A stretch of 56,881 nucleotides of DNA from Thomasclavelia cocleata. Its GTDB lineage: Bacteria > Bacillota_I > Bacilli_A > Erysipelotrichales > Coprobacillaceae. The position numbers were made by a program, and so were the translations under genes. The stretch spans positions 1-56,881 of the forward strand of contig NZ_FOIN01000014.1 of assembly GCF_900102365.1 (NCBI RefSeq), in the 5' to 3' direction. Below the pieces are notes generated by a model. It saw only the letters and a program-made list of their open reading frames with translations. It was not told where the DNA came from and did not search any database. Below are positions 1-10,200 of this stretch, one piece after another. Every line of letters starts with the position of its first letter. The stretch's first letter is position 1.

Positions 1-653
1 AAGATGCATTAGATAAAGCAAATGCAGTATTGACAAATGATAATGCAACACAAGAAGAAGTAGATGAAGCATATGATAATTTACAGGCAGCAATAGATGG
101 TTTAATAGAAGTAAAACAAGTAGATAAATCATTATTGGAAGCAATGGTAAATAGAGTATTAGGATTAGAAGAAGATAAATATATCGCATCTTCGTGGCAA
201 GCAATGTTACCAGTGTTAGAAACAGCCCAAGAAGTATTAGCAAATAATAATGCAACACAGGCAGAAGTAGATAAAGCATATGATGCATTAATAAGAGCAT
301 ACTTAGACTTAAGAGTAAAACCAAATAAAGATATATTAAGTGGTTTGATCAATAAGGCAAATGGATTAAATGCAGCAAGCTACAGTGCCAAAACATGGGC
401 AGTAGTAGAAAATGAAGTAATAAAAGCACAGGAAGTATTAGAAGATCCAGAAGCAAGTGAGGCAGAAGTAAAAGCAGCCAAGAAAGCTTTAACAAAAGCC
501 CTTGAAGGATTAGAACCAGTGAAAGCTGGAGATACAACTGCAAATGCAATCAAGACAGGTGATTCTTCTTCTGTTGGAATTTTTATAGGTTTATCAGTTT
601 TAAGTATATTAGGATTAAGAATATTTAAAAAAAGAAAATATTTCTTTAAATAA
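1..653 (+). CDS. C-terminal part of a FIVAR-repeat surface protein (partial)
   Basis: The reading frame is open from the first complete codon at position 3, so the gene starts left of the window; a TTG at 30 is not the start. What is visible is the end of one FIVAR module, two further FIVAR modules (about 65 residues each, with the usual NATQEEVDxAYxxL helix), a short linker and a C-terminal sorting-like tail: IKTGD, a hydrophobic stretch and KKRKYFFK. The catalytic or binding part is out of view. The tail matches those of the GH84, GH29, GH3 and GH32 proteins further on, so it is probably another wall-attached glycosidase or adhesin. FIVAR modules serve as stalks or protein-interaction modules in clostridial glycosidases. 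The product cannot be named more closely. Confidence 0.85.
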   Translation, partial: DALDKANAVLTNDNATQEEVDEAYDNLQAAIDGLIEVKQVDKSLLEAMVNRVLGLEEDKYIASSWQAMLPVLETAQEVLANNNATQAEVDKAYDALIRAYLDLRVKPNKDILSGLINKANGLNAASYSAKTWAVVENEVIKAQEVLEDPEASEAEVKAAKKALTKALEGLEPVKAGDTTANAIKTGDSSSVGIFIGLSVLSILGLRIFKKRKYFFK

Positions 654-726
654 TTAAAAGATAGTGGTATTATTGAGGTATATAGTTAAAGAATAAAATA
701 TTGGTGTTTTACACTGTAAATAGAAT

Positions 727-753
727 AGATTGTTACTTTAAGTAGGCAAGACT
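727..753 (+). promoter_or_regulatory. Putative BglG/LicT-type ribonucleic antiterminator (RAT) in the GH84 leader
   Basis: The segment reads AGATTGTTACT at the 5' side and AGGCAAGACT at the 3' side, with a perfect ACT-TTA-AGT mini-hairpin between them. This closely follows the known RAT pattern (GGATTGTTACT, a short loop, AGGCAAAACC). Its 3' part is also the 5' arm of the terminator that follows, which is the normal geometry of BglG-family antitermination. No PRD-type antiterminator gene is in the window. Confidence 0.7.
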
Positions 754-790
754 ATAAGACAGGGATGTTTTTAGTCTTGCCTTATTTATG
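744..790 (+). terminator. Attenuator or terminator upstream of the GH84 gene
   Basis: GGCAAGACT (745-753) pairs with AGTCTTGCC (773-781), followed by TTATTTAT. It can end the preceding FIVAR gene. Because it overlaps the RAT-like element, it more likely acts mainly as the leader attenuator of the GH84 gene, which starts about 210 bases downstream. The remaining leader up to 1002 shows no gene. A short ATAGCT/AGCTAT hairpin lies just before the ribosome site. Confidence 0.75.
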
Positions 791-1002
791 CTATTATTAA
801 ATTCTATAAAAAATAAATAGGATTTAGTGATTATAAAATGATTAATGGAAGGGAGAGATTTAAAGGGTACAAATTTATATTTTATTTATGAAAAAATCAA
901 AAAGGAGGGGAAGAGAATTAATAAGAGAAAGTTTAAATGAATTTCATACTTTAATTTGAAGTAAGATAGCTGTTATAAAGCTATATGAGAGAGGAAAAGA
1001 AT

Positions 1003-4000
1003 ATGGGAAAAACATTAAAAAAAGTATTAACAATCGTTGTAACATTTACAATGGTATTTAGTTCATTGATTGTATTAAAACCAGTAAATGCAGAAGATGA
1101 AACTAAAACTTATACTATTTTTCCAACACCTCATGAAGTAGTTTATGGAGAAGGCGATTTTGCTATCTCTGATGATGTAAATGTGGTGTATGGTGATGCA
1201 ATTGATAGTTATACTAAAGATCATACAGTTGATGTATTGGATTTATTGAGTAAAACATGTACAGTTAGTGAAGCTGTTAGTGTTGATAAAACAAATATAA
1301 TTGTGGGAACATATAATTCTGATGATTATGTAGATAGATACTTTAAAGAGAATATTTTAATTGATAATGAGGGTTTATTTAATAAATATGATTCTTATAT
1401 TTTGAGTATTAATGATGGTGTAATTGCGGTATTAGGTAAAGATACTGATGCTGCTTTTCATGGGATTACATCATTGAAACATATCTTTACACAAGTTAAA
1501 GATAATAATATTTTAAATTTAAAAATTAATGATTATGCTGATGTTAAAGCTAGAGGATTTATCGAAGGATATTATGGGAATCCATGGTCAAATGAAGATC
1601 GTGCAGATTTGATGATATTTGGAGGGGATTATAAATTAAATCAATATATTTATGCTCCTAAAGATGATCCTAAGCATAATAGCCGTTGGAGAGAATTATA
1701 TACTGAGGAAGAATTAGAAGAAATATCTATGGCTGCAGAAGCTGGAAATAGAAGTAAATGTTATTATGTATATGCATTACATCCATTTATGTCAAATAGT
1801 TTTAGATTTAATACCGATGCTAATTATAATGAGGATTTAAATATTGTTAAAACAAAATTTGAACAATTGATGAATGCAGGAATAAGACAATTTACAATTT
1901 TGGCTGATGATGCTTCTGTGCCATATGGTGGAGATTCAAGCTATATAAGATTAATGACAGATTTAACAAACTGGTTAATTGAAAAACAAAAAGAAATTTC
2001 TGGATTAAGAACAGACATGATGTTCTGTCCAGCTAATTATTATGGAAGTGGTACAGGTGTAACAGGATTAAGAGGAATGCCTGAAAGTGTAAAAATAATT
2101 CAAACAGGTGGACAAGTATTTGGATCAACAAATTCAAGTTTCTTAAATAATTTCAACAACAGTATGTCAAGAAGTCCATATATGTGGATCAATTGGCCAT
2201 GTAGTGATCAAACTAAAGATGGATTGATCATGGGAGGAGCAACTAGATTTTTAATTCCAGGTGCTGATCCAGAAAAAATTGCTGGAATTGTTTTAAATCC
2301 AATGCAACAGTCAGAAGCAAGTAAGCATGGGATTTTAGCTAATGCAGATTATGCATGGAATGTATGGGAAGATGAAAGTGATTATGAAAGAGTATGGCAT
2401 GATTCATTCAACTATATGGACCATGGCACAATTTATGATACAGAAGCATCAATCGCTTTAAGAGAACTTGGAAAACATATGATAAATTCCAATACAGGAA
2501 ATCCTGAATCTGTAGAGTTAGCACCAAAGTTAAGTGAATTCATGAGTGATTTAAGAGCTGGAAATGATATTATTGCTAAAGCAGATGATTTAATTGCGGA
2601 ATTTACTTTATTAAAAAATTGTGCTAATACTTATAGCGCTAATCCAGGAAATGAAAGAACAAGAGATCAAATTATTTATTGGTTAGATTGTTGGAAAGAT
2701 ACAACAGAATCGGTTTTAAATTATTTAAACGCTGCTAAAGCATTACAAAATGAAGAAGAAGCAAGTGTAATTTGGGACTATTATTCAAAAGGACAAGTAG
2801 CATATGATGCTTCAAGAGAACATGGTTTCCATTATGTTGATCATACTGAGTATGCAAGAGTAGGTAGACAGCATATTTATTCATTTATGCAAAACTTAGA
2901 TAGTAATTTATATGGTAAAGTTACAGCACTTATTAATCCTGGGCAACAACAGGTTACATTTATTACTAATCGTTTAGATGGTGCAACTGGTAATATCAGC
3001 AATGTTTTAGATAATGATGCAAGTACAGAAATTATTTATAAAGTACCTAATACAATTGAGACTGGTACATTTGTTGGTCTTGAATATAGTGACCCAATTG
3101 ATATTAATAGTGTTACATTTAGATTAGGACAAAGTGGAAATTATAATGACACATTCCAAAAAGCCAAAGTGCAATATACTACAGATGGGGTAGAATGGAT
3201 AGATGTTAACAATGAAGAATATAATTTACCAAGAGAAATAAATATAACAGGTCTTGATTTAAAAAATGTTAAAGGAATTAGAGCAATAGCTACTGCAGAT
3301 AGAACTAATACATGGTTAGGGGTTCGTGATATTGTAGTAAATAATGAGGGTTCAGATAATACAGGTGTTAAATATTCAGCTAGTGTTATTAAAACTAGTA
3401 CTTATGGAATTTATTCTAGTTACTATGAATCTAAATTAACTGATGAAAGTGATGATACTTATGTATGGTATAATCAAAATTCTAAAGTAGGTGACTTTGT
3501 AGGTCTTGATTTAGGTGAAGTAAAACCATTAGGTTTAGTAAGATTTATTATGGGTGCTTCAGGAAATGATTATTGGAGTGGTTATGATTTAGAATATTCA
3601 ACTGATGGTGAAAACTATACTGTATATGGAAGCTACAGTCAAAATGTTGAAAAGAAAACAGTAGAAGCTGATTTAACAGGAATCAATGCTCGCTATGTAA
3701 GAGTTAGAAATACTAAAGATAAAAATGTTTGGTTAAAAATGTCTGATTTTAGAGTTAATAAACCAAAAGATACATTTGTTGATACAAATAATGAAAGTTT
3801 AAAGAATATCGCAACTGTAATTGATGCAGATAAAGCCTCAATTTTACCTACAGTAGATGCAGTTACATTAAATCCTGATGAATATATTGGAGTTACATTA
3901 TTAGGAATTAAAGAATTGACAGCTATTGATTTACAATTAGTAAATGGTGAAGCTCTAACTTTACAAGTATCTAAAAACAATCTTGATTGGGTAAATGTTA

Positions 4001-5691
4001 ATCCAGAAAGTACAAATTTACCTAATGCTCGTTATGTAAGGTTAATCAATAAAACAGATGCTCCAGTTACATTCGAAATTACTAAATTTTTAGTAACTGT
4101 TAATGCTGGTGATGCAGCATTTGAAGCAAGTGTACCTGAAATGAGCGGTTATGCACCACAAAATATGTTTGATAGTAACTTAACTACAGCATATAAACCA
4201 GATACTACAGAAGCAGGATATATTACATATACTCTTTCTGAAAATCTGGATGTTACAAAAATGAATATTATTCAAAAAGATGCAAATAGTAATGCAAAAG
4301 TATTAGTGTTGGTAGATGGTGAAAATGGTAAAGAATGGGTACAAGTAGGTACTTTAAGTAAACCATTAAATGAAATTTATTTACCATTCTGGAAAAATAT
4401 TTATGAATTAAAATTCGAATGGGAAGCAAATAGTGCTCCTACTATTACAGAAGTAATTAAATTGAATAATGCAGATTTATTACCAAACCGTAATGATTTA
4501 CAATCATATATTGATGGATTGGATATTGTAGAAAATCAGTATACAGCAGAATCTTATCAAGAATTTATGCAAAAATTAATTGAGGCTACTGAAATTTTAA
4601 CAAATAACAATAGTACACAAAAACAATTGGATAATGCATTAACTGTTTTACAAGATGCAGTAAATAATCTAGTACCTGCAAAACCAGCAGAAACAGACAA
4701 AGTAGCATTATCAATCGCAATTAATAATGCTGAGAGTGTAACACAAGAACAGTTAGATAAAGTAGTACCAGCAGTAGTTAATGAATTCAAAGCAGCATTA
4801 GAAAATGCTAAAACTGTATATGATAATGACAGTGCATCTCAAGAAGAAATAGATAATGCAACTAATCGTTTAGTTAGAGTAATGCATATGTTAGAATTCT
4901 ATAAAGGAGATAAAACTGCATTATCAATTGCTATTGAAATGGCTGAAGCTATTAGTCAAGAAGAATTAGATAAAGTAGTACCAGCAGTAGTTGTTGAATT
5001 TAAAGCAGCATTAGAAAATGCTCAAGATGTTTATGATGATGAAAATGCACTACAAGATGATATAGATGATGCATTTGAGCGTTTAGCTAATGCTATGCAT
5101 ATGTTAGAGTTCTACAAAGGGGATAAAACTGCATTACAAAAACTAATGAATCAAATAGCTAATCTAACAGCAAGTGATTATATTGAATCTACATGGAATG
5201 CATTACAGGTAGTATTGCCAAGTGTAAATGAAGTACTAGATAATGAAAATGCAATGCAAGATGAAATAGATGAAGTATATACAGAATTAGTAAAAGCATT
5301 TGTAAACTTAAGATTAAAACCAAATAAAGATTTATTACAAGATTTAATCAATAAGGCAAATGGATTAAACAGAGTAAACTACTCTGCAGCATCATTAAAA
5401 GTAGTAGATGTTGAAGTAGAAAAGGCGAGTGTAGTATTAAAAAATCCAGAAGCAACAAAAGAAGAAGTAGAAATTGCAGTGTCAGCTTTAACAAAAGCAT
5501 TGGCAGGATTAGAAGCAAATCCAAGTAATCCAGTAGTAGATGGTGGTATTAACAAACCTGTAGAAACTATAAAACCAGGAGATAAAACAGCAGGTGTAAA
5601 AACAGGGGATAATTCATTAGTAGGAGTATTTACTGGAATGGCAATGTTGAGTATAGCTGGATTAGGTATACTTAGAAAAAAAGAATATTAA
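1003..5691 (+). CDS. GH84 beta-N-acetylglucosaminidase with CBM32-like and FIVAR modules, surface anchored
   Basis: Secreted glycoside hydrolase family 84 enzyme (NagJ / mu-toxin type) expected to remove terminal beta-GlcNAc from mucin or other glycans. An in-frame ATG exists at 985, but the AGAGAGG ribosome site lies between it and the ATG at 1003, so 1003 is preferred. Order from 1003: signal peptide (1-30, ending VNA); N-terminal alpha/beta domain; GH84 barrel starting near 183 with RGFIEGYYGNPW and YAPKDDP, and the catalytic pair Asp302-Asp303 in LADDAS; helical domain; two or three F5/8C (CBM32-like) modules between about 640 and 1160; five FIVAR modules to about 1515; then VKTGD, a hydrophobic stretch and RKKEY. 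No cohesin module was recognised. A RAT-like antiterminator leader suggests sugar-controlled expression. The family call is firm; the natural substrate is inferred. Confidence 0.93.
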   Translation: MGKTLKKVLTIVVTFTMVFSSLIVLKPVNAEDETKTYTIFPTPHEVVYGEGDFAISDDVNVVYGDAIDSYTKDHTVDVLDLLSKTCTVSEAVSVDKTNIIVGTYNSDDYVDRYFKENILIDNEGLFNKYDSYILSINDGVIAVLGKDTDAAFHGITSLKHIFTQVKDNNILNLKINDYADVKARGFIEGYYGNPWSNEDRADLMIFGGDYKLNQYIYAPKDDPKHNSRWRELYTEEELEEISMAAEAGNRSKCYYVYALHPFMSNSFRFNTDANYNEDLNIVKTKFEQLMNAGIRQFTILADDASVPYGGDSSYIRLMTDLTNWLIEKQKEISGLRTDMMFCPANYYGSGTGVTGLRGMPESVKIIQTGGQVFGSTNSSFLNNFNNSMSRSPYMWINWPCSDQTKDGLIMGGATRFLIPGADPEKIAGIVLNPMQQSEASKHGILANADYAWNVWEDESDYERVWHDSFNYMDHGTIYDTEASIALRELGKHMINSNTGNPESVELAPKLSEFMSDLRAGNDIIAKADDLIAEFTLLKNCANTYSANPGNERTRDQIIYWLDCWKDTTESVLNYLNAAKALQNEEEASVIWDYYSKGQVAYDASREHGFHYVDHTEYARVGRQHIYSFMQNLDSNLYGKVTALINPGQQQVTFITNRLDGATGNISNVLDNDASTEIIYKVPNTIETGTFVGLEYSDPIDINSVTFRLGQSGNYNDTFQKAKVQYTTDGVEWIDVNNEEYNLPREINITGLDLKNVKGIRAIATADRTNTWLGVRDIVVNNEGSDNTGVKYSASVIKTSTYGIYSSYYESKLTDESDDTYVWYNQNSKVGDFVGLDLGEVKPLGLVRFIMGASGNDYWSGYDLEYSTDGENYTVYGSYSQNVEKKTVEADLTGINARYVRVRNTKDKNVWLKMSDFRVNKPKDTFVDTNNESLKNIATVIDADKASILPTVDAVTLNPDEYIGVTLLGIKELTAIDLQLVNGEALTLQVSKNNLDWVNVNPESTNLPNARYVRLINKTDAPVTFEITKFLVTVNAGDAAFEASVPEMSGYAPQNMFDSNLTTAYKPDTTEAGYITYTLSENLDVTKMNIIQKDANSNAKVLVLVDGENGKEWVQVGTLSKPLNEIYLPFWKNIYELKFEWEANSAPTITEVIKLNNADLLPNRNDLQSYIDGLDIVENQYTAESYQEFMQKLIEATEILTNNNSTQKQLDNALTVLQDAVNNLVPAKPAETDKVALSIAINNAESVTQEQLDKVVPAVVNEFKAALENAKTVYDNDSASQEEIDNATNRLVRVMHMLEFYKGDKTALSIAIEMAEAISQEELDKVVPAVVVEFKAALENAQDVYDDENALQDDIDDAFERLANAMHMLEFYKGDKTALQKLMNQIANLTASDYIESTWNALQVVLPSVNEVLDNENAMQDEIDEVYTELVKAFVNLRLKPNKDLLQDLINKANGLNRVNYSAASLKVVDVEVEKASVVLKNPEATKEEVEIAVSALTKALAGLEANPSNPVVDGGINKPVETIKPGDKTAGVKTGDNSLVGVFTGMAMLSIAGLGILRKKEY

Positions 5692-5746
5692 TATAAGAAT
5701 AGATTTTAATTAGGTTCTTAGTTGCTTATGGATAAAAGAACTCATG

Positions 5747-5774
5747 AAACAGCACGAGAAATTGTGCTGTTTTT
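5747..5774 (+). terminator. Rho-independent terminator after the GH84 gene
   Basis: A nine-base perfect stem (AAACAGCAC with GTGCTGTTT) encloses an eight-base loop and runs straight into a T-tract. It lies 56 bases after the stop codon. Confidence 0.9.
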
Positions 5775-5898
5775 GCATCTTAAAATGTTTGTTATTTTTA
5801 GGGATGAATTTATATATTCTAATTTATGTTATGTCCTGATAGGTTATTTCATATTTTAATACTCTATGTATTTATCAATACATTTTTTATTTTAATCA

Positions 5899-6640
5899 TT
5901 TATCATAAATTGATTTAAAACTATTGCTCAATTCGCTATATGTCATATTTCCCTATTTTTCTTCTAATTCCTTAATTATTAAATAGAGTAATTTGAAAAG
6001 GGCATTTTCATTTGGGAATGTCTTTTTTTGTGACTTTTCTAAAATTCGAATTTACTGACTCTATTGTGTTGATCGTATACATGATTTTTTTGACAGCTCC
6101 TCTATAATTGTATAGTTGCTCAACATGTATAAAATTCATTCTGCATACATCTACTGCCTTTAGGTATTGTTTCCATTCATTTTTAAAGCTTTAAATGTTG
6201 CTACACTATAAATCCTTTTTTATTGACTGATTATATTTTTATAGTCTTTTTAATAGTATATATTTGATTGAATTTCTTATAAGATGGACTATACATCTTT
6301 GTACTACTGCTTGTAGAAATATTGCCTTTGCATTTGCTTCATCTATTGAGATAAAAAGATAACTTCTATTTCTTCACTTTTTAGTTCATCAAAAATTTAT
6401 ATTCACTGATTTTCACTCTTTGTTGGAGTCAACTATAAACTAATATGTCTTTGTGGCTCTCAAAATAGTAGCTCAGTATAACATCTACTGCATATTGGTT
6501 GACTTTATAATTTGGTTGTAGCGAAACATATACATACAGTCAATAAATAGAAATGGATTATACTTCTTTAAGGGTTTCATACGCCATTCTTCTAGTTTTC
6601 AACAATGGCAAGAATGATGTGTGACTCCTTCCCTGGCTTA
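5899..6640 (-). pseudogene. Degraded IS256-family (mutator-type) transposase
   Basis: Read on the minus strand with several frame changes, the segment keeps IS256 transposase landmarks in order: EEWRMKPL..YNPFLFIDCMY (6500-6600), VQRCIVHLIRNSIKYI (near 6270), YTINTIESVNSNFRKVTK (near 6060) and, in a shifted frame, FPNENALFKLLYL (near 5990). These match the family hallmarks for the second catalytic Asp region, the QRCIVHxIRN motif and YTTNAIES. Multiple stops and frameshifts make it inactive. Only the C-terminal two thirds are recognisable, and no terminal inverted repeats were found. It fills most of the gap between the GH84 and GH29 genes. Confidence 0.85.
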
Positions 6641-7202
6641 TCATTAGAATAAAAATATTCAACAATAGAGAAAGTAAAAAGGAGTTGATTGAAAAAATCA
6701 AATTATATATAGTTTAAGTTCTAAAAAATATAGTGAGAACTTCTTAAAACGGGTTTGTATTTTTTTCTTCATAAAAATAATAATTTGTAAATTGACCATC
6801 AAAAAATGTAAATATATCTTGCAATAGTAATGATATTATATAGGCATAATCCAATATAATGAGTATATTTTTTATGGTTTATGCTTGTTATATTGTTAAT
6901 ATTCTAGTATTAAAATATTAAACAATAATTATCAATAATAATGTAAATATTTTAAAGAGTTATTGATTGAAGGAGGGAAGAAGTAAGTGAAGAATGATTT
7001 TTATTAAAATTTAAGTTGGTTTGGATCATGTAATATTAAAAAATGAAGTGTATAGCTTATTTAATAATAAGTAAGGAGATGATAAAAAAATGTAAATAGT
7101 AGAATATTTGATGAAAATAATCTATATTTATAAGAATTTAAGAAGGGAAAGTTAGGATAAACATGTAGTGGAGACAGAAAAAATATAAGAGGAGAGAAAA
7201 AG
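6641..7202. other. AT-rich spacer before the fucosidase gene
   Basis: No coding region is supported here. It holds the probable promoter and a long leader for the GH29 gene, with an AGAGGAGAG ribosome site just before 7203. No RAT-like element like those ahead of the GH84 and GH3 genes was found. Confidence 0.5.
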
Positions 7203-10200
7203 ATGAAATCAAATAAAATAGTATTGTCGTTAGCGATGGTTATGTCTCTTGTTGCAGGAAGCTATGGGACAATTTCTATAAACGCTGTTGGAAATTATAT
7301 TGGTGATGATGATTTATCAAATACACAAACTTCTGCACCAGCGTCTTGGGGTGTAACTCCAACAAAAGAACAATATCGTTATCAAAAGGAAGAGTTAGCT
7401 GGTTTTGTTCATTTTGGGCCAAATACATTTAATGAAATAGAATGGGGAGAAAATTATGGAAATAGAACCCCAGATGAAATTTTTAAATTAGAAAAGGATT
7501 TTGATGCCAAGACATTAGTTAAGGCATTTAAAGATGCAGGATTTAAAAAGATTATTGTAACTGCTAAACATCATGATGGATTTTGTATTTGGAACAGTCA
7601 ATATACAGATTATGATGTAGCTGAAACAAGTTATAAAAATGGAAATGGTGATATTTTAGCAGAAATTTCTGCAGAATGTTCAAAATATGATATAGATATG
7701 GGATTGTATTTATCACCATGGGATATTCATGAACCTAGCTATGGGTATTATGATGAAAATGGTAATGCGACAACTGAAGATAAAGATGTCTTAGATTATA
7801 ATGATTATTATGTAAATCAGCTGAATGAAATTTTAGGAAATGATAAATATGGAAATAATGGTCATTTCAGTGAAATATGGATGGATGGAGCAAAAGGTAG
7901 TGGTGCTAATGCTCAAAAATATGATTTTAAAAGATGGTATGACACTATTCAGGCTCAAGAAGGAGAAGAAGCAGGATTTGATAGTGAATGTATGATTTTC
8001 CAATGTGGTGCCAACACTACAGTTCGCTGGATTGGAAATGAAAATGGTTTTGCAGCAAAAAATACATGGTCAAAATCAAATGTGGATATAGATGCTGATA
8101 CATGTAATGATAATGTACAGGGAAGCTATTCATTAGGATTTGAAAACGGAAATAAATGGACAGTACCTGAAGCTGATGCACGTATTACATCTGGATGGTT
8201 CTGGGGAACAAGAAAAAATACACCTAAGAGTCTTACTGATCTAGGTCAAATGTATTTTAATTCAGTTGGTCACAATGCACCATTGTTATTAAATGTTCCG
8301 CCTAATGCTGATGGAACAGTCGATCAAGTAATTTTAGATCGTTTAGCTGAATTTGGTGAAAATATTGCAGATACTTTTGAAACAAATTTAGCGACTAATG
8401 CATCAATTAAAGCATCAAGTGTACGTGGAAATGATATTAATTATAAACCTGGAAATGTTATTGATAGAAATGATGATACATATTGGACAGTTGATGATGG
8501 AACACAAGAGGGAACACTTTTAATTGATTTAGGTTCAACAAAAACATTTGATGTTGTTTCTATTGAAGAGGCAATTCAGTTTGGTCAAAGTATTAATGAG
8601 TATAAGATTGAATATCGAAATGGTGAAAACAGTGATTGGAAAATCATGGATGAAGGAGAAACCATTGGTGCAAAACGATTAGTTAGAACTAGTGCTATAA
8701 AAGCTGATCAAATTCGAATTACTGTAGATACCAATAAATCAGATGCACTTCCAATTATTAGTGAAGTTGGTGTATATAAGGCTACTGATGGGTTTGAATT
8801 AGCAGGTACAGCTCCTGATGAAATGGATGTTATTGATATTGAAGATACAAACATAACTGATGGTGCAGGTTTTACGTTTAATGGTAGATGGTATAGTGAA
8901 AATGGAAATAATTATATTAATGGCACTAATCGTTATGCCAATGCTGGAGCATCTTTAACTATTACTTTTACAGGAAGTAAAATTTATTTGATGGGAACAA
9001 AGGATCCAAATCATGGAGTTGCATCTATTGCTATTGATGGTGGCGAAGCAGTGAAAGTAGATACAAATGCTAGACCACGGGCTACTGGACAAATGATTTT
9101 TGCTTCTGAAGATTTAGAAGATGGAGAGCATACATTAACATTAAATGTTGATTCAAAGGCAATCGGGATAGAAGCTGCGTATGTAATCAATAATGGTGGA
9201 AAAGGTATGATTGGATTAGAGCAATCTAGTTATACAATGAATGAAAATGAAAGAATGGATGTTAAAATAGTTCGTGTAGGTGGAAGTAATGGTACAATAA
9301 GTGCAAAATTACAACCTAATCCTGGAAGTGCTATTCAAGATGATTTTAATACTGAATTAATTAGTGATATTATAATGGCTGATGGAGTAAAAGAAATTAC
9401 TGCTCCAGTTGAAACAAGAAGAAATACAAATGCAACAGGAGATCGTGTGTTTAGTATAGAATTGACTGATCCTAGTAACGGATTGATTTTAGGATTTGTT
9501 GATAAAGCAAATGTCACAATTAAAGATACAGAAACCAGCTCTTTAGAAGCATTAAATAAGCTTCTTGAAACAGCTAATCAAAAGAATAAAGATTGGTATA
9601 TTTCAGGATGGGATAACTTTGAACAAGCATTAGCAAACGCAAATGAAATTTCTAATAAGCTAGATGCAAGTATTTTAGAAATTGAAAATGCAATTGAAAC
9701 TTTAACTGAAGCAGAAAAAGATTTAGTTAAAAGAGAAAAATATACAGTAGAAGATCCATTTGTTTTACCGTGGAAAAAGGGTTCTTCAGCAACATTGGAA
9801 GCAGAGTTTGTAACAGAAATAGTAAATGATGAAAGTAATGATAATGGATGGCCATGTGTAATCACTGAAGCCACATGGGCAAGTAATGGAAAATTTATTG
9901 ATGCAATAAATCATGGCGATATGATTAAATATGCTTATAATGCTCCAAAAAAAGGAACATATCATGTAAAAGCATATTATCGAAGTGGTGCGACAGTAAA
10001 TAAGTTAGCATGGTCAGAAGAAAATGGAAAAATCGAAAGTGGAGAAGTGTCAGCAGGTGCAAGTAGTACAGCAGCTACACATACAGCAGAATTTGATTTA
10101 AATGTAAAAGAAGCAGGAGCGGGTGTATTAGTATTCACTGGACCAGCAGGTAAATCACCACAATTAGATAAATTAGAAATCACACCACTAGAAATTGAAT

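Noticed and set aside
4690-5510. Regular repeats in the surface-protein genes considered as a CRISPR or satellite array
   Set aside because: The repeats are protein-coding FIVAR modules of about 65-70 codons in frame, with no short direct repeat and unique spacer pattern.
1003-5691. Cohesin domain in the GH84 protein, as in some C. perfringens relatives
   Set aside because: The region between the CBM32-like modules and the FIVAR modules shows no cohesin-like beta pattern that could be supported by eye.
7073-7096. AAGGAG followed by ATG-TAA, a possible start-stop or leader peptide before the fucosidase
   Set aside because: Too short to distinguish from chance; the real start at 7203 has its own good ribosome site.
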